Shown in pieces: positions 12,541-23,680 of a DNA stretch of 64,000 bases (its first letter is position 1; each line of letters begins with the position of its first letter). Source of the DNA: Lanius collurio (taxonomy: Eukaryota > Chordata > Aves > Passeriformes > Laniidae); assembly GCA_020086605.1 (NCBI GenBank), contig JACBWW010000012.1:14507855-14571854 (forward strand), written 5' to 3'. Both the position numbers and the translations under genes were made by a program. The notes beneath the pieces were generated by a model, which was given only the letters and a program-made list of their open reading frames with translations, was not told the origin of the DNA and did no database searches.

Positions 12541-13770
12541 AAAAAGCCAGTGCTAGCCTGCTTCCACAGGTTGCCCTCCTAAGGTACGAATGAGCATCCC
12601 ATACACCTCTTACATTGTTCGTAGTGTTTGACTTTTTGCTATAAAAGGAATTCAGGGCTTCCTTGTGAAGGACGTCCACCTGAACAGAAAGATTAGGATG
12701 GGTCCAATGTAACCGCCATTGTCACTTTTCATTTGCATTTCCAGGCTGCCCCATGCTATTTCAGGTCTTGTGTATATCCTGACTTTCCCCTATGCCTATC
12801 TCCCATCCAGGATGGAATTTAAATAATTTTTACTGCTAGCTTCAGTCAGATGGGTTAGGATAATGAAGGTAATTTTCAAAAAAACCTTCATTGGTTCTAT
12901 ATTACTTGAATAGTTTCTCTCTGCACTTCTTCACTCTTTGCTTTAGACCTATCTGGTGGTTTATATCATACAAGGGAGCAGCCAGACACACCTGAGAGCA
13001 TAGAGCCATTTTGAGGGGTGGGACGAAAGGAAAACCTAACAGAGAAGACCCTATCCTGAGACCAAGAGCACATGTCTGCTTTCTGAGATCAAGACTGAAC
13101 AGCGTTTCAGTTTGACTTAAGGGACTGTATGCAGTGGCCATCAGCTGTGTGCTGACTTCCATGTACATAACCCAGTTTTGGATGGAAAGCACTCTTCTGT
13201 AACCCACTCCTCTCAAACTGACATCACACTGGTGTTGTGGTACAAAAGAGGAAGCAGACAAGAGCCTGTATTTCAGATCTGAAATGCATGGCACATGCTA
13301 CAGGGTCACTTGGTTTGAGTGTGCCTCACCATCCTTCTACACTTAGGAATTTATGAGGCACTACTTTAGCAATGTTTTCTCTATTTTAAGGACTGCAGTA
13401 CCACTTCTGGATGACCCCACCGTTTATTTTTGCATTCATCACAGCATACCTAGGGCTGGTTTAATATCAATACCAAGGAGTCCAACTTTTTCCTGGTATG
13501 TATAGGACCTTTTACAGAGAATATGTGGTTGGGTGTTGAAAGAGGGAAGGGATTAGAACAAGTCACAGACAAGGACCACAGATGCAACTGTCAGAGAGAA
13601 CCACACATGGAGCATGCACAGGGTTTTTTTTTACTGTTTGCCACAGCCTAATGAAAGCTACCTGTTCCTTAACATTCATATGGCATGTGAATGGGCAGTG
13701 ACCATACTGCTGACAGTGCTGCCCTGTGCCTGCTGAAGCTCTGCACTGCACAGCGACGCAGGGTTTCGGG
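12541..13770. other. Non-coding, no recognised feature
   Basis: About 1.2 kb without a nameable repeat or exon. A 130-codon minus-strand frame (12902-13294) shows no domain. Confidence 0.45.
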
Positions 13771-13877
13771 GCCAGACCCACAGAGATATTTAGGGGCCTA
13801 ACTTCTATTTCAGACTTCAGTGGGAGGCTGGTGCCTAAATAGGAGTTGAGCACCTGATTACCTTTGCAGGTCTGGGC
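13771..13877. mobile_element. Palindromic MITE-like fossil (reptile/archosaur type)
   Basis: The left arm begins GCCAGACCCACAGAGATATT and continues TAGGGGCCT. The right arm, read as reverse complement, begins GCCCAGACCTGCAAAGGTAA and continues TCAGGTGC. The two align with few mismatches and short gaps. The interior has further complementary GCCTAA / GGTGCCTAAAT segments, so the whole 107 bases is one imperfect palindrome. From memory this matches the palindromic element abundant in turtles and crocodilians with the pattern cagatcctcaaaggtatttaggcgcctaac; I recall 'Chompy' as a crocodilian MITE of this kind, but the exact family is unverified. It would be a non-autonomous DNA transposon relic, old judging by its divergence. 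Confidence 0.55.
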
Positions 13878-15077
13878 TTGCGTGGAAGCAGCCAGGAGGT
13901 GCTCCACGTCCCCTGCCTGCCCACAGGAAATGCTGGTCCTCTCCAGCCGGCGGTCGAACCGTGGTGCGGTGCGACCCTGGTGTTGTGAAGTAGCCGTTCT
14001 CCGACTGGTGACGGCCTGATTCACAACACCAGCTGCTGCACGGCACCTGAGGGGGAACCTGGCCAGGCTCTCTGCTCCTGGGCTCCTCTGTGCTCTGTCC
14101 TTCTCCTCTGCAGTCCATCTTCCACACCATCGAGTGCTGGAAAGCAAAGTGACAGGGTTAGAGCTATTGATCCCACAAGTTTTATACCCATCTGTTTAAA
14201 ATATAAACGTGTGAAAGGTGTATGCCTCCAGGAGAAAAAACAAAGGAACAGAAGTGGCAAACTGGCTCAGCACTCAAGATCTAAAGCTTCACAGAAGTGG
14301 CCATTGCAGCACAATGCTGCAAATGTGTGCAGTTGCACTCCTGCAACTCATTCCCTGCACTCATCTCATGAGAATTGGAGGCTGGAAGGCAGTGGAAGCA
14401 ACCTAGAAACTCAGCCAAGCCCTCAGAGACATGGGAGAAGCAGGCTGCTTTTTCATGGATCCCACTATATTGTCAAAAGGAGAGCAGTGCCTGAGGGACC
14501 ACTTGGCTTCCCGAGTGCACCATGGCCATGAACCTTCACACCCACATCCTGTCTACTCCTCTGAGGTGGGTGAGACACCAGCACATCTGTGGTCCATTCC
14601 CAGAAGCTGCCCAGCATGTTGGCATTCAGGAATGTGCCCCCTACCCCACAAGTGTCCGAGTCTGCAGGTCCTTCATTCCCCTCCAAGGCACCCATCCCTC
14701 AGGAGCTCTCAGAAGCTAAGGAACACAACCCGCTGCTGACCAGGAAAAACAAGTTAGTTGTAAAATCACAAGGGGAATTACGGATTCTGGGACTCAAGGG
14801 AAAAAGAAGTCGCCCTCGCCTGTGCAGGACTGACAACTGGTGAGCACGCCAACCATCACAGCGTGCACACAGCGTGTCTCTCGAGCAGCACGAGGGCTCA
14901 GGGCTGCAAAGCTGCAGCACTACAGGAACGGTCTTGGGGAGGCCACAGCTCCAGGTAGTCCTGCAGCTTTTCAAGCAGACAAAAAGAGGTGGAAACAGAT
15001 ATGTGGTTTTTCCTGATTCCCCTCAGAATGCTGCACCGGTGTTACAATTACTCACTTCTTGTGGTTAGGCCATTTTT
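13878..15077. other. Non-coding, locally GC-rich
   Basis: The start (13880-14100) is GC-rich with several CpGs, including the stretch GCCGGCGGTCGAACCG. A 194-codon minus-strand frame (13563-14147) crosses both this and the MITE fossil, and so is not a gene. No promoter, repeat or RNA gene is recognised in the remainder. Confidence 0.4.
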
Positions 15078-15082
15078 GAGGG
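15078..15082. repeat. Target-site duplication, left copy (GAGGG)
   Basis: GAGGG immediately precedes the TG end of the solo LTR and is repeated exactly at 16420-16424 after its CA end. Five bases is a duplication length used by several avian ERV classes. Confidence 0.85.
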
Positions 15083-15216
15083 TGTTGTGGTTTGACACAA
15101 CTGAGCGTCAAGCATTTAAAGTATCAATAAGAAAATATTGAGGAAAACTAGATGGCTGCGAGGCAAAAAAACAGGTTCACACTTAAACAGCTGCAGTAAT
15201 AAGAGAGAGAAAAAAG

Positions 15217-15222
15217 TTTATT
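15217..15222 (-). terminator. LTR polyadenylation signal AATAAA
   Basis: Minus-strand AATAAA in TTAGTAATAAACTT, located between the LTR promoter-like motifs and the LTR 3' end, as expected for an R-region polyadenylation signal. It is the main reason for the minus orientation. Confidence 0.5.
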
Positions 15223-15800
15223 ACTAACAGAATTAAAAGTTAAAAGATTTAACAAAAAATTAAAACACACACACACTCTCTCTTGCTCTCTTCTTCTCAG
15301 CACTTTACTCTCCTTTTTTAACTAGCACAAAAGATAACATAACATAGGATTCTAGTCAGTGTTACAGTCCTTAAAAAAGGGTCTCTTTCTTATGCTTAAG
15401 GAAAAAAAAAGGGTTTCTTCTTCTTGCTTCACATGGTTCCTCAAACTGCCCCCCAACAACAGATCCGCCCGGAAAGAAACAATCTGCTGTGGTGTAATAT
15501 ATCTCTTCTATGAAAAAAAATATCAGTTTTTTTCACACTGCCACACCTGGGCCATCACATGGAGTAATCAACTTTTTAAGGATGGGTCACTTTGGCTTGA
15601 ACACAAAGGCTTTTTCTGCTACAAATCTTTAAAAGCTTCTCACTGCTTCTATGTATATCTGGGCATAGGTACTCTCGCACTCTCTCTTCACAAACTTCAA
15701 GGGCCGCACATAAGTCTTCCATCCCCCTATATACTTCAAATGGATTACAGAAACAAACAGTTTGAGATATTACAGATTCTTACCATCGCATGCAAGAAGG

Positions 15801-15837
15801 ATTTTTAAGCTCCGCGCAAGGAACGCGGCCCCGCCCC
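15801..15837 (-). promoter_or_regulatory. LTR promoter motifs (GC box and TATA-like)
   Basis: Reading the minus strand, the consensus Sp1 site GGGGCGGGGC (15828-15837) lies about 20 bases upstream of TTAAAAAT (15801-15808). The spacing suits a proviral core promoter with initiation near 15770-15780. Activity is inferred only. Confidence 0.4.
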
Positions 15838-16419
15838 TTTTCTCCGCCGCCATTTCAGCTCCGTCTCACATGGCTCACTCTTTCTGACTCTGAAATTCCT
15901 ATGTTCAAAAATGGTCTTATGCAAGCTTTATGAAGAAAAGCTCGCTCTTTTTGTGCTGCTGGCTGCATGGTGGTTCAGCTCGAAGTGTGCTGGCTGCAGA
16001 AAGGAGGCTCCTGCCGGCTCCCGCCGGCTCCACGTGGAGAGCGGGGGCGGGGAGGTGAAAGAACCCGCCGGTCCCAAAAAACCGCTCTGGAAAGGTCCCA
16101 GCTACGCAGCAGTCCATGGCCGAGTTCGGCTGTCTAGCAGCCGACGGCTGAGTTTAGCAGTCCACGGCTCTTTCCCCAGCGGCCCAGAGTCCGTGCTGCG
16201 GCATCAGGAAAAGGAGAAGGGGGCCGGGGCTTTGGCCTGGCCCGGCCCGGCCGGGGCCTCGGCCCGGCGGGGCCCGGAGGCTCCGAAGCCTCCCCACCTC
16301 CCTCAGGCAGGCTGGAACAAGAGGAACTCCCGCCTTTCTGTGCGGCTTAAATGCGCAAATTTTCGAGAAGCGCCATTGGTCTAAAAATCTGTCTATCAAC
16401 TCAGATTCAACCCACTACA

Positions 16420-16424
16420 GAGGG
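16420..16424. repeat. Target-site duplication, right copy (GAGGG)
   Basis: Exact copy of 15078-15082 on the other side of the solo LTR. Confidence 0.85.
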
Positions 16425-17999
16425 GTTGCCAAAAACTCCTTATCAGGTTAACTAATCTAGGCACTTGTGAAAAATAAGCAAATAATAAACTTGATCTTTT
16501 GTATTAGAGACCTTCCTCAGCAGCCAAGATCCAGAAAAAGGCAGAGTTTCTGTGAGTTAGTTCAGGACTATCCCTGGGATGAGGACTCATTGAGGGAGTC
16601 CTTAAGCACATTGGATAGAAAGAAAGTGATATGCAGCCTAGCACAACTCCAGGGAGAACTTCTAGTTTTTAATAGCTCTCCTGAAATGGGTTGGATTTGG
16701 AGGCATAGGAAGCATTCCCCCTCTCCATGCCCACTGCCCAATTTAATCCAAGGGAAATTTCATGCCTTGTCTTTCCCCTGCAGAGAAGGGAGATGTGTAT
16801 AGTCCCCGGGCAGAGAAGTGAGTAACCTAGGCACTAGCAGAAAATATTCCAGAGAGACAGGTTATGCAATTTAGTTGCTGTAGGAAATGGAACTAAATTT
16901 CTAGACACTTGTGCATGTGTGCACATTTGTGAAGTCCCAGTTATGTTGTACTAACAGAGCTTTTATTTAAAGAGCAATTTCCAAAATTTTAACATGTTGA
17001 AACAAACAAAAAAAAGAGTATTTATATTTTATGTGTATCTATTATTCCCATCAGCCTTCAACTGTGAAAGGAAGAACCAGAAAGCTGAACTTGTGTTGTG
17101 GCTGGTGCTGAGCAATGGTGACACGCTAATGCTGCATGAAGGGGAATCATATCACTAGAGCAGACCTTTCACTGTCTGTGGGGACACTGAGCACACTTGA
17201 TGAACCACATTGTGTCACACACAGAGCAATGCCAAATACTTCTAGTACATTCTCTGTTCCCTGGGAACACTGAAGTCTGCCACTAGTACTGTGGGTAGGA
17301 AAAGGAAAAGCAAATGATATGAGCCTTTTTCAAGGTTGTTGAAATCCTTCTGAATCCTTTAATACAATCTGAGCTGAAGCATATCAGATTACATTAAAAA
17401 AGCACACTACCATATATGCATTGCTTGTAGTCTGGAAGAAGCAAATTTAAAGGCCTTTTCAAGTTAAAAAACCAGAATTATATGTTGTACAAATGAGAAA
17501 TGAATGCTTAATCTACTTTCTCTCCCCTTAACACACCAGAGATGGAGGTTGGTTTTCTGCTTCTTTACCCCCTTGGTCAAATAGTCCAATGTAGTCTTAG
17601 TGTACCTCTAAGTGTTTTAACATTAATATTCTCCCATTTTTACTTAATATGACTTTATTTAGTCACCTACTGGCAATAGCATTCATGTTCTTTGGCACTA
17701 CATGGTCTGAAAGCTGTTTTACAATTTCAGCTCGATTGCACGTAGGGAAGTGTAGAATCTCCTGAACAGCTGAGTAACACACAGTGAGGGAAAGGCATTC
17801 CCCCAAGGCCAGCTGAGTCCAGAAGCCCTGAGGAAAACCACCAAACCCAAATATTTACTTTAGGATAACACTAGTGCATTAGGAGAAGAAAGTCATCTCC
17901 TATAAATAGGAAAATGAACTTCTCGGTTTGATGGGAAAAAAATCTACCAACACAAACCCACCCAATAACACAGATAATCCTGCCTAGGAATTAGCATTT
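16425..17999. other. Non-coding, no recognised feature
   Basis: About 1.6 kb of AT-rich DNA with no exon, repeat family or RNA gene recognised. A 111-codon plus-strand frame (16467-16802) has no resemblance to a protein family. Confidence 0.45.
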
Positions 18000-18036
18000 T
18001 TGTGTGTGTGTGTATACATATATACATATATATATT
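18000..18036. repeat. (TG)n-(TA)n compound microsatellite
   Basis: TGTGTGTGTGTGTATACATA followed by TATACATATATATATTT. Alternating purine-pyrimidine sequence that is likely polymorphic. Confidence 0.85.
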
Positions 18037-18189
18037 TAGAAACAGGAAAGAGTAATAAGAAGCCGTGCCAAAGAGCTGGTTTTTGTACACTGAGTTGCAG
18101 GGGGTGAGCCGGACTTGGGCATGGGGTCAGCACTAGACTCGGGGCATTAACTGCAACCCCACCCTGAAAGGTTATTATCGCCTTTAATA

Positions 18190-18960
18190 TCCCATGCAAA
18201 TAGAATTTCTTGCTTTGGTCACAGCAGTCTATTAATTCAGCCCTCTTGTCTGGTACATCTTTATCCTCTGCAGGTTAATCCCACCAAATTCCCTTGCTGT
18301 AGTACATGTCACACAGCATATAATATCCAACAATGCAATTTTGCTAATCCTGTTTTATCAGCTTTGTTGCCTTGTCTGGTCAATCCAATAGCGAAAAACC
18401 GCACATAAGGTTTTTGCCAAGATCTCCCTCTCTTTTGCCCCTCCACCTCCTCCCTTTTGTATGGTTTCAATTAAATAGTTTGAGAGCAGAACATAGCATT
18501 TGGATATCTGCCAATGTCCTTCAGAAGCAGAATGTCAAGGCACTTAATTATATAGGTCTCCCAATTCTTTCAGGCGCCCCACCTACCCAGTCAGCTGAAT
18601 TTACTAAATGCAAGTGTAAAAAATCAGCTCAAATCTCCTTTTAAAACACTCCCCATGCATTAAGGACTTGAAGATGGCTGAATAGCGACATATTTATCGC
18701 CCATTATCTTACTAAAAGATTAAACAAATGAGTAAAGACTGTCTCATTAACAGTTCTTTGTTGTCTTGTTTACTGTTTAGTGGACTCATTAACATTAATT
18801 ATTAGAAGAGGAACATCAATTATTGCAATAACCTTTGTCAAGCCAAGCAAACTGACTGCTAAACAGCAAACGATCCTCGTTTACCAGGCAAGATTTGCAT
18901 GGACAGAAAGAAGAAAAAGAAAAGATCCCCATAAAATCCTCAACAGCACTCTAAAGCAGA
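18190..18960. promoter_or_regulatory. Candidate developmental enhancer / CNE
   Basis: AT-rich block with dense homeodomain cores, including CATTAACATTAATTATTAG around 18786-18805 and CAATTATTGCAATAACC around 18817-18833. It also has a SOX-like CTTTGT (about 18833), a FOX-like GTTTAC (about 18879) and a perfect POU octamer ATTTGCAT at 18893-18900. Single CpGs persist in otherwise AT-rich sequence (AGCGACATATTTATCGCCC, AACGATCCTCGTTTACC), suggesting constraint. Two small open frames (18372-18644, 18780-18983) are not exons by any visible criterion. Enhancer status and conservation are inference. Confidence 0.4.
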
Positions 18961-20641
18961 AGAGATCCAGTGTCGCTTGTTAAGTCTGGCATCAGCGGCA
19001 CGTCCTGCTCAAGAGCTCTAGACAGAGAATAAAAGGGTGAGTAAATTCTGAGGTTAACTCCACAAGACTTGCTTACCCAGCTCTAAGTGGCGAGATGTGA
19101 ACAAAGGGATCCCTACTTCCTCTGGCGCTTGCCAGGCTGTATTTATTACACTAATTATTTTAACGCAGGGAACAGCCCTTTCTCTCCCTCGTCATCAGCG
19201 CAGTGCATATGCTTGTATAAATATAACGCAGACTGCAGCATCGATTTCAGGATTCTCCATCAACACACTGCTAGAGCTGACTGCTTCAATGCCTCAGGTG
19301 AAGGGCATTCTTGCAAGATATTATGGCTCAGGCTTTTTCCTCTTCTTTTTCCCTCTTCCTCTGATTTCTTTTTCCTTTGGAGAAAACCAGTCCCAGGTGG
19401 AGATCTCCTCCCCTGCCTGAGCAGAAATTCGATCTTGTAGCAGTATTTTAAAGACACCATATATTTCAGCAGCTCTGGCAGGAGTTAAATACTAGCAGTA
19501 GCACATCCATTATTTAAAATACTGTGAGGAAGAAAGCTGAGTCACACTAAGCTGGATCTGTCACCTCTGACACTTCTTCTCAGCCTAAATACAAGCGCTA
19601 GTCTGTGCCCAAGAACAAAATGAACCTTTGCAGAAGGACCCTGAGCCAAATCCAGAGGTTTAAGATTATATTTATATACAAATAGAAACAGGGCAGCAAA
19701 GTGCTGCACTTTCTGCAGATGCTTCCACAGCTCCACGCAGTGAGAGAATGTAGAGATCTCTCCTTACACCAGCCAGGTTTTAAAGAACAAACCCTTGCAA
19801 TTTCTGAGCAGCTGCCCTGTGATGGCTGCCCCATGCTCAGTGTCACCAGGAGCCCTCCTCTTCACCGCCAGCCCCAGCAGTAAGGTCCACCAACACCTTC
19901 CCCTTGCTGCCCTGTGAAGTACATTGACTGTGTCTGGATCTCCCCGCTAATTAAAATGTGAAACAATTAAGCCGTTTGCTAAATGAATGATTCTGGCCCT
20001 GCAGCCTCCCGGCCAGAGAGAGAAGTCCGCAGAGACAGTGTAGCCTGTTACCTCGGCATGAATTTGTGCTGACAGGACAGTCCATCCGTCTTCACATCTT
20101 TGGACAGCTGTGCTTACCTAGCAGAATGTAAACATCTCTGAACTTTGCTTACTGGATAAAAGGAAGCATTAGTTTCCTATTGCATTTCCTCCTACAAGAT
20201 CAATCATACACACATGGGCCAGACACAGCATCCCTGTGTTTGTAATTAATCTCCTAAAGGAAGAACATCTCCTCTCAATCGATTGCTGTATTTGTATGCA
20301 GCCTTCCTGCAAGGGAGGGAGTAGAAGAAAATAAAAGCCAGTAGCAGAATAATAATCAGCTGATTTCTTCATAAAGGCTGGTACGTGCTTTATATGCACA
20401 GAAAGATGCTTTTTTAGGTGAGCTATTCTCTGTTGGAAAAATCACCTGGTAATCAATGTCGATCATTAACATTGAGGACTGCAGGATTGCCTTTGGATGT
20501 CCTGATAGCAGGACTCTGAACATGAAAAAATTCAAAAGGATTTTCTGGTTTTTTTTTCTGATGTTTTCACCAAAACAATACACATGTACTTCAAAATAAT
20601 CTTCCAGATACTTCATTGTCTCTCTCTGTCATTGATTGCAG
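18961..20641. other. Non-coding, includes a second CNE-like block near 19900-20160
   Basis: No gene is seen. The part 19910-20160 contains CCGCTAATTAAAATGTGAAA, then CAATTAAGCCGTTTGCTAAA, and a series of isolated CpGs (CCCGGCC, GTCCGCAG, CTCGGCAT). Its texture resembles 18190-18960. The tract just before 20642 is polypyrimidine (TTCATTGTCTCTCTCTGTC), discussed under the exon candidate. Confidence 0.35.
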
Positions 20642-20983
20642 ACAACCAAACGGAACACCACACAGTCTCTGTGCTCACTGCCTGGTTTGCTCATAGGAGA
20701 CTCCTTCCCACCAACACATCTGGTCACAAAGGATGTCTCGTTCCCATTTTCCTTACTGTGTATGGGGATGTTCAAAATCCAGTCTAAGGAAATATTTATT
20801 AAAAAAACATCAAACACCCCCACAGCACAACCCGCTAGATCATCCACTTCACGAAGAGCAATTTCCTGCCCTCTCAGACAAAGAGGTGTGTGCAAAGTTA
20901 CTGCTCTTCTGAGGCCGACTAAGACTGAAATTAGTGGGCAGAGGGACTCAAATGCACAGTGTTTAAAAAACAAAAAAGAGAAG
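20642..20983 (+). other. Possible internal exon, plus strand (weak)
   Basis: A polypyrimidine tract and CAG (TCTCTCTCTGTCATTGATTGCAG, ending 20641) form a strong acceptor. AAG|GTAAGTG at 20981-20990 is a consensus donor. The 342 bases between are open in one plus frame from phase 0 to phase 0 (114 codons; starts TTKRNTTQSL, ends KNKKEK). The residues show no domain, and the opposite strand is also open (20629-20973), so this may be chance or an exon of a long non-coding RNA. The phase is compatible with 11515-11623. No poly(A) site or promoter was found to complete a gene. Confidence 0.2.
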
Positions 20984-23050
20984 GTAAGTGCTTTTCAGCA
21001 GTTCCAAGGACGCACACCTGCCTCTTTCTACTATTTTAGATGCATCTGTTCCATTGCACAAAGTGCACGGAGCTCACTGACATTTACACTGGGCCAGAAT
21101 ATTCTTTATAATGAGAAAATAAATAGTCTCTGGGGCATGTTCAGATGAAATGTACACTTCTGATAGGCACCATACTAGTCTAGGGTGCAGCTGCCCATTT
21201 TGATTTAAAGGAATAATATGAAAATTTGCTTGCTCAATGCAATATTGAGACAAGTCAGTGTCCGCTTCCCCATTAAGCAAACAGCAGCAGGACAGGACTG
21301 CTACCATTCATGACAGAGCTCACTCCGTGGTACCTCACACAAGCTGCTTTAGAGGGTCTAATGCTTACATTATAAAATATTCAGAAATATTGAATATTAC
21401 TTGTCTGAGAGGAGAAAAAACATCCATATATTTTAGGAAACTGATTTACAGTAATAGAGAACAGTGTCAGTATAATAGCACTTTAAAATAAAATGCAGGT
21501 GTGGTAATTATCTCCCTGATTGCCAACACTGCAGCCCCATCTGCAAGGCCTGTGAAGACCTGGAAGCATCCTTCTTTCCATCAGCATCCCACCATTGCAT
21601 CAGATAAAATTGCAGTCCTTGCTAAATACTCTGCTGCAGTACAGCCTCTTTCAGGACAGAGGCTGATAATTTTTATTTTGCGCTGCTCCTTTTAAATTTA
21701 AACATCTTTTATCTCCAGAAAAATGAAAGTTTTGCCTAAAAGGAAAAATGATCTCAAATATCCCCAAAACACCTAAGTCTTTAAGTGGACTCAAATAATG
21801 CAGTCTTCATTTGGATATTTATATATGATTTTCATAAAGATTTGGATGCCAACACATCCATTTTAGAATTTCTTTATCGGAAAATACATCTATGTGGTAA
21901 CAAGCAGGCTTTCATGGGGGAAATCTATAGCCCATTAGCAGATTGCCCGTTCACTGTTTATAGGAACTGTCAGCTAAACCAAGTTACAAATCATTGCTTT
22001 GAGTCCTCTCACCTCCATTTATCTGCTCCCAGCACGACAGAGGGACAGCACTTGGACCAGTGGTGCTGGCTTCTAACCTGACATGATGGACACTTCCGGA
22101 AGAGTGTTTGTGCGGCCAGCACCTTGACTCTTCCTTCCTCCCAGCCACAGCAAAGGGCATCTTGCCTCACCACCAGCAAGGAGATTTCCACAGCTATGAG
22201 GTGGGAAGCGGCTTGGACACGTGTCACTCGTAGGATGCCTCCTCTCTGCCCCTCCTTTATCAACAAAGTCTGGTTGAAAAGTGTAAAGATGCTGTTTGCA
22301 AACACCGATCGCTGTAATTAAGGCATGGTTCAAACATTCAGTGTTTGATAAGGTGCAAAGAAGACACCGTCTGGTCACAACTCACTGGCCATGTAAAATA
22401 CAAATGTGGTCCATACTGGACTAAAGGAAAAATGGTAAGCCCAGGGCTGGGTACTGAGTGTTAACCTATGCCTTCTCTGTGTGTCTGTTTAACAGGAGAT
22501 TTCAGACACTTAGCTGACTTGGAAGTTTTGATGCCTCTCCAGTTGCCTTGAGGCTGCAAATCTTAGAAGATGAGATTTTCCTGTGGCATTTGACTTTTCT
22601 GCCCGAAGCCCAGAGAGCTGAGGAGCAGATAAAACACAGGTGAAAGTAGTCCACTACAAATGATAATTCACTGCATGTTCAAAGTAAAACTTGCATAGAG
22701 GAAGGGAATTTTCCTATTCCCGTTTCCTCCATATCCGTGTGACCATCACTGTCCTTTGCCTCTAGATGTACTGCCCTCAGGTCTGGAAGACCAGTAAATG
22801 CAAATCATTCTTCAGAAAAAGAAGATCCCAAACTCCTTTAAATTTTATCTGCTGTTTGTTATGCTTTTTTCACAACAAACTACTCTTCTGTTGCCAGACC
22901 TAGAGAGGTTGGAGACACACATTTCTCAAAGCTGAAGGAAGACAATAACAATTAACAGAATTATTCAGTTCTGTTGAAGCCAGATAAAAACCACAATCTG
23001 CATAAGAATTCAAAATTATATCCCTAATGAAATGTAGTTTCTGGTCCCAG
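20984..23050. other. Non-coding, no recognised feature
   Basis: About 2 kb with no gene. Moderately AT-rich, with short overlapping frames on both strands around 22000-22380 that contradict one another. No repeat family is recognised. Confidence 0.4.
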
Positions 23051-23146
23051 CTATTTTTTCCTAAAAAAAAAACCCCAAACAAACAACCAAACAAAACCAA
23101 CCAACCAAACCCCAACCCCCCAAAAACCCACAAAAAAAATCCCCCA
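23051..23146. repeat. A/C-rich low-complexity tract
   Basis: About 95 bases composed almost only of A and C on the plus strand (AACCAACCAACCAAACCCC and similar). It is a degenerate (CCAA)n/(CAAA)n simple repeat. The 105-codon frame over it, rich in N, P and K, is an artefact of composition. Confidence 0.8.
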
Positions 23147-23654
23147 AACAAAGGAAACAGCTCAAAGCAACTCCTAAGGATAAGTATGCAAAAGCTTCCC
23201 TTTCTTTTGCAGAGTCACACTACAACCTATGTTAGTCCAAGCCAGCTGCACAAAGCCATCTCCTCTTTTGTTATCAAACCAGTGAGAAAACACGAATCAA
23301 AGTGGAAATACTTCAGAGATTTCCTATTAAAGCTGCAGACTTGACAGAGAATCACATATGGTCAGTTGTACCACAAACACAAAGTCACAGTCCTAAATCC
23401 AGCTGGTCTCCTTCATCAGAACAGGATGTGTCTGTCTAGCAGTAGTCACTGAAAGAATGAAGCAATCTAGGATCTGGAAGATAGCAAGTTGGAAGGAGGC
23501 ATGTTTGAGGATTTCAGTTTAAATAATAGCAATAGACTTTATTATCCTCTGCCTCCAGTTTTGCTCTTAGTTCTTTTCATATTTGCGCTCTATTAATGAA
23601 CAAAATATAATCAGGAAAATTAAGCATAAAAGAGTTTAATTAAGCTTTTTTTTT

Positions 23655-23680
23655 GGGGGGGGGGGGGCATGGGGGGTGGG
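23655..23680. repeat. G13 homopolymer followed by G6TG3
   Basis: T8 is directly followed by thirteen G, then CAT and GGGGGGTGGG. Four or more G-runs in 26 bases could form a G-quadruplex on the plus strand, and polymerases commonly misread such tracts, so its length is uncertain. Confidence 0.7.

Larger units (their letters stand above)
15083..16419 (-). mobile_element. Complete solo LTR of an avian endogenous retrovirus
   Basis: A 1,337-bp element bounded by TGTTGTGGTTTGAC (left) and TTCAACCCACTACA (right). These are imperfect inverted ends beginning TG and ending CA, flanked by identical GAGGG duplications. No internal retroviral genes are present, so it is a solo LTR left by recombination between two LTRs. 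Orientation is judged minus: the minus strand has a GC box (GGGGCGGGGC, 15828-15837), a TATA-like TTAAAAAT (15801-15808) and AATAAA (15217-15222) about 134 bases before the ...TCAAACCACAACA end. The middle third (15815-16350) is strongly GC- and CpG-rich, unlike its surroundings. A 157-codon plus-strand frame within it is a by-product of GC content. The intact TSD and ends suggest a fairly recent insertion. Confidence 0.85.

Noticed and set aside
13563..14147. 194-codon minus-strand open frame, the longest in the window
   Set aside because: It runs through the palindromic MITE fossil and GC-rich flank, has no domain or splice pattern, and other frames are open over the same bases.
15911..16384. 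157-codon plus-strand frame in GC-rich DNA
   Set aside because: It lies wholly inside the solo LTR, antisense to its inferred direction, so GC content explains it.
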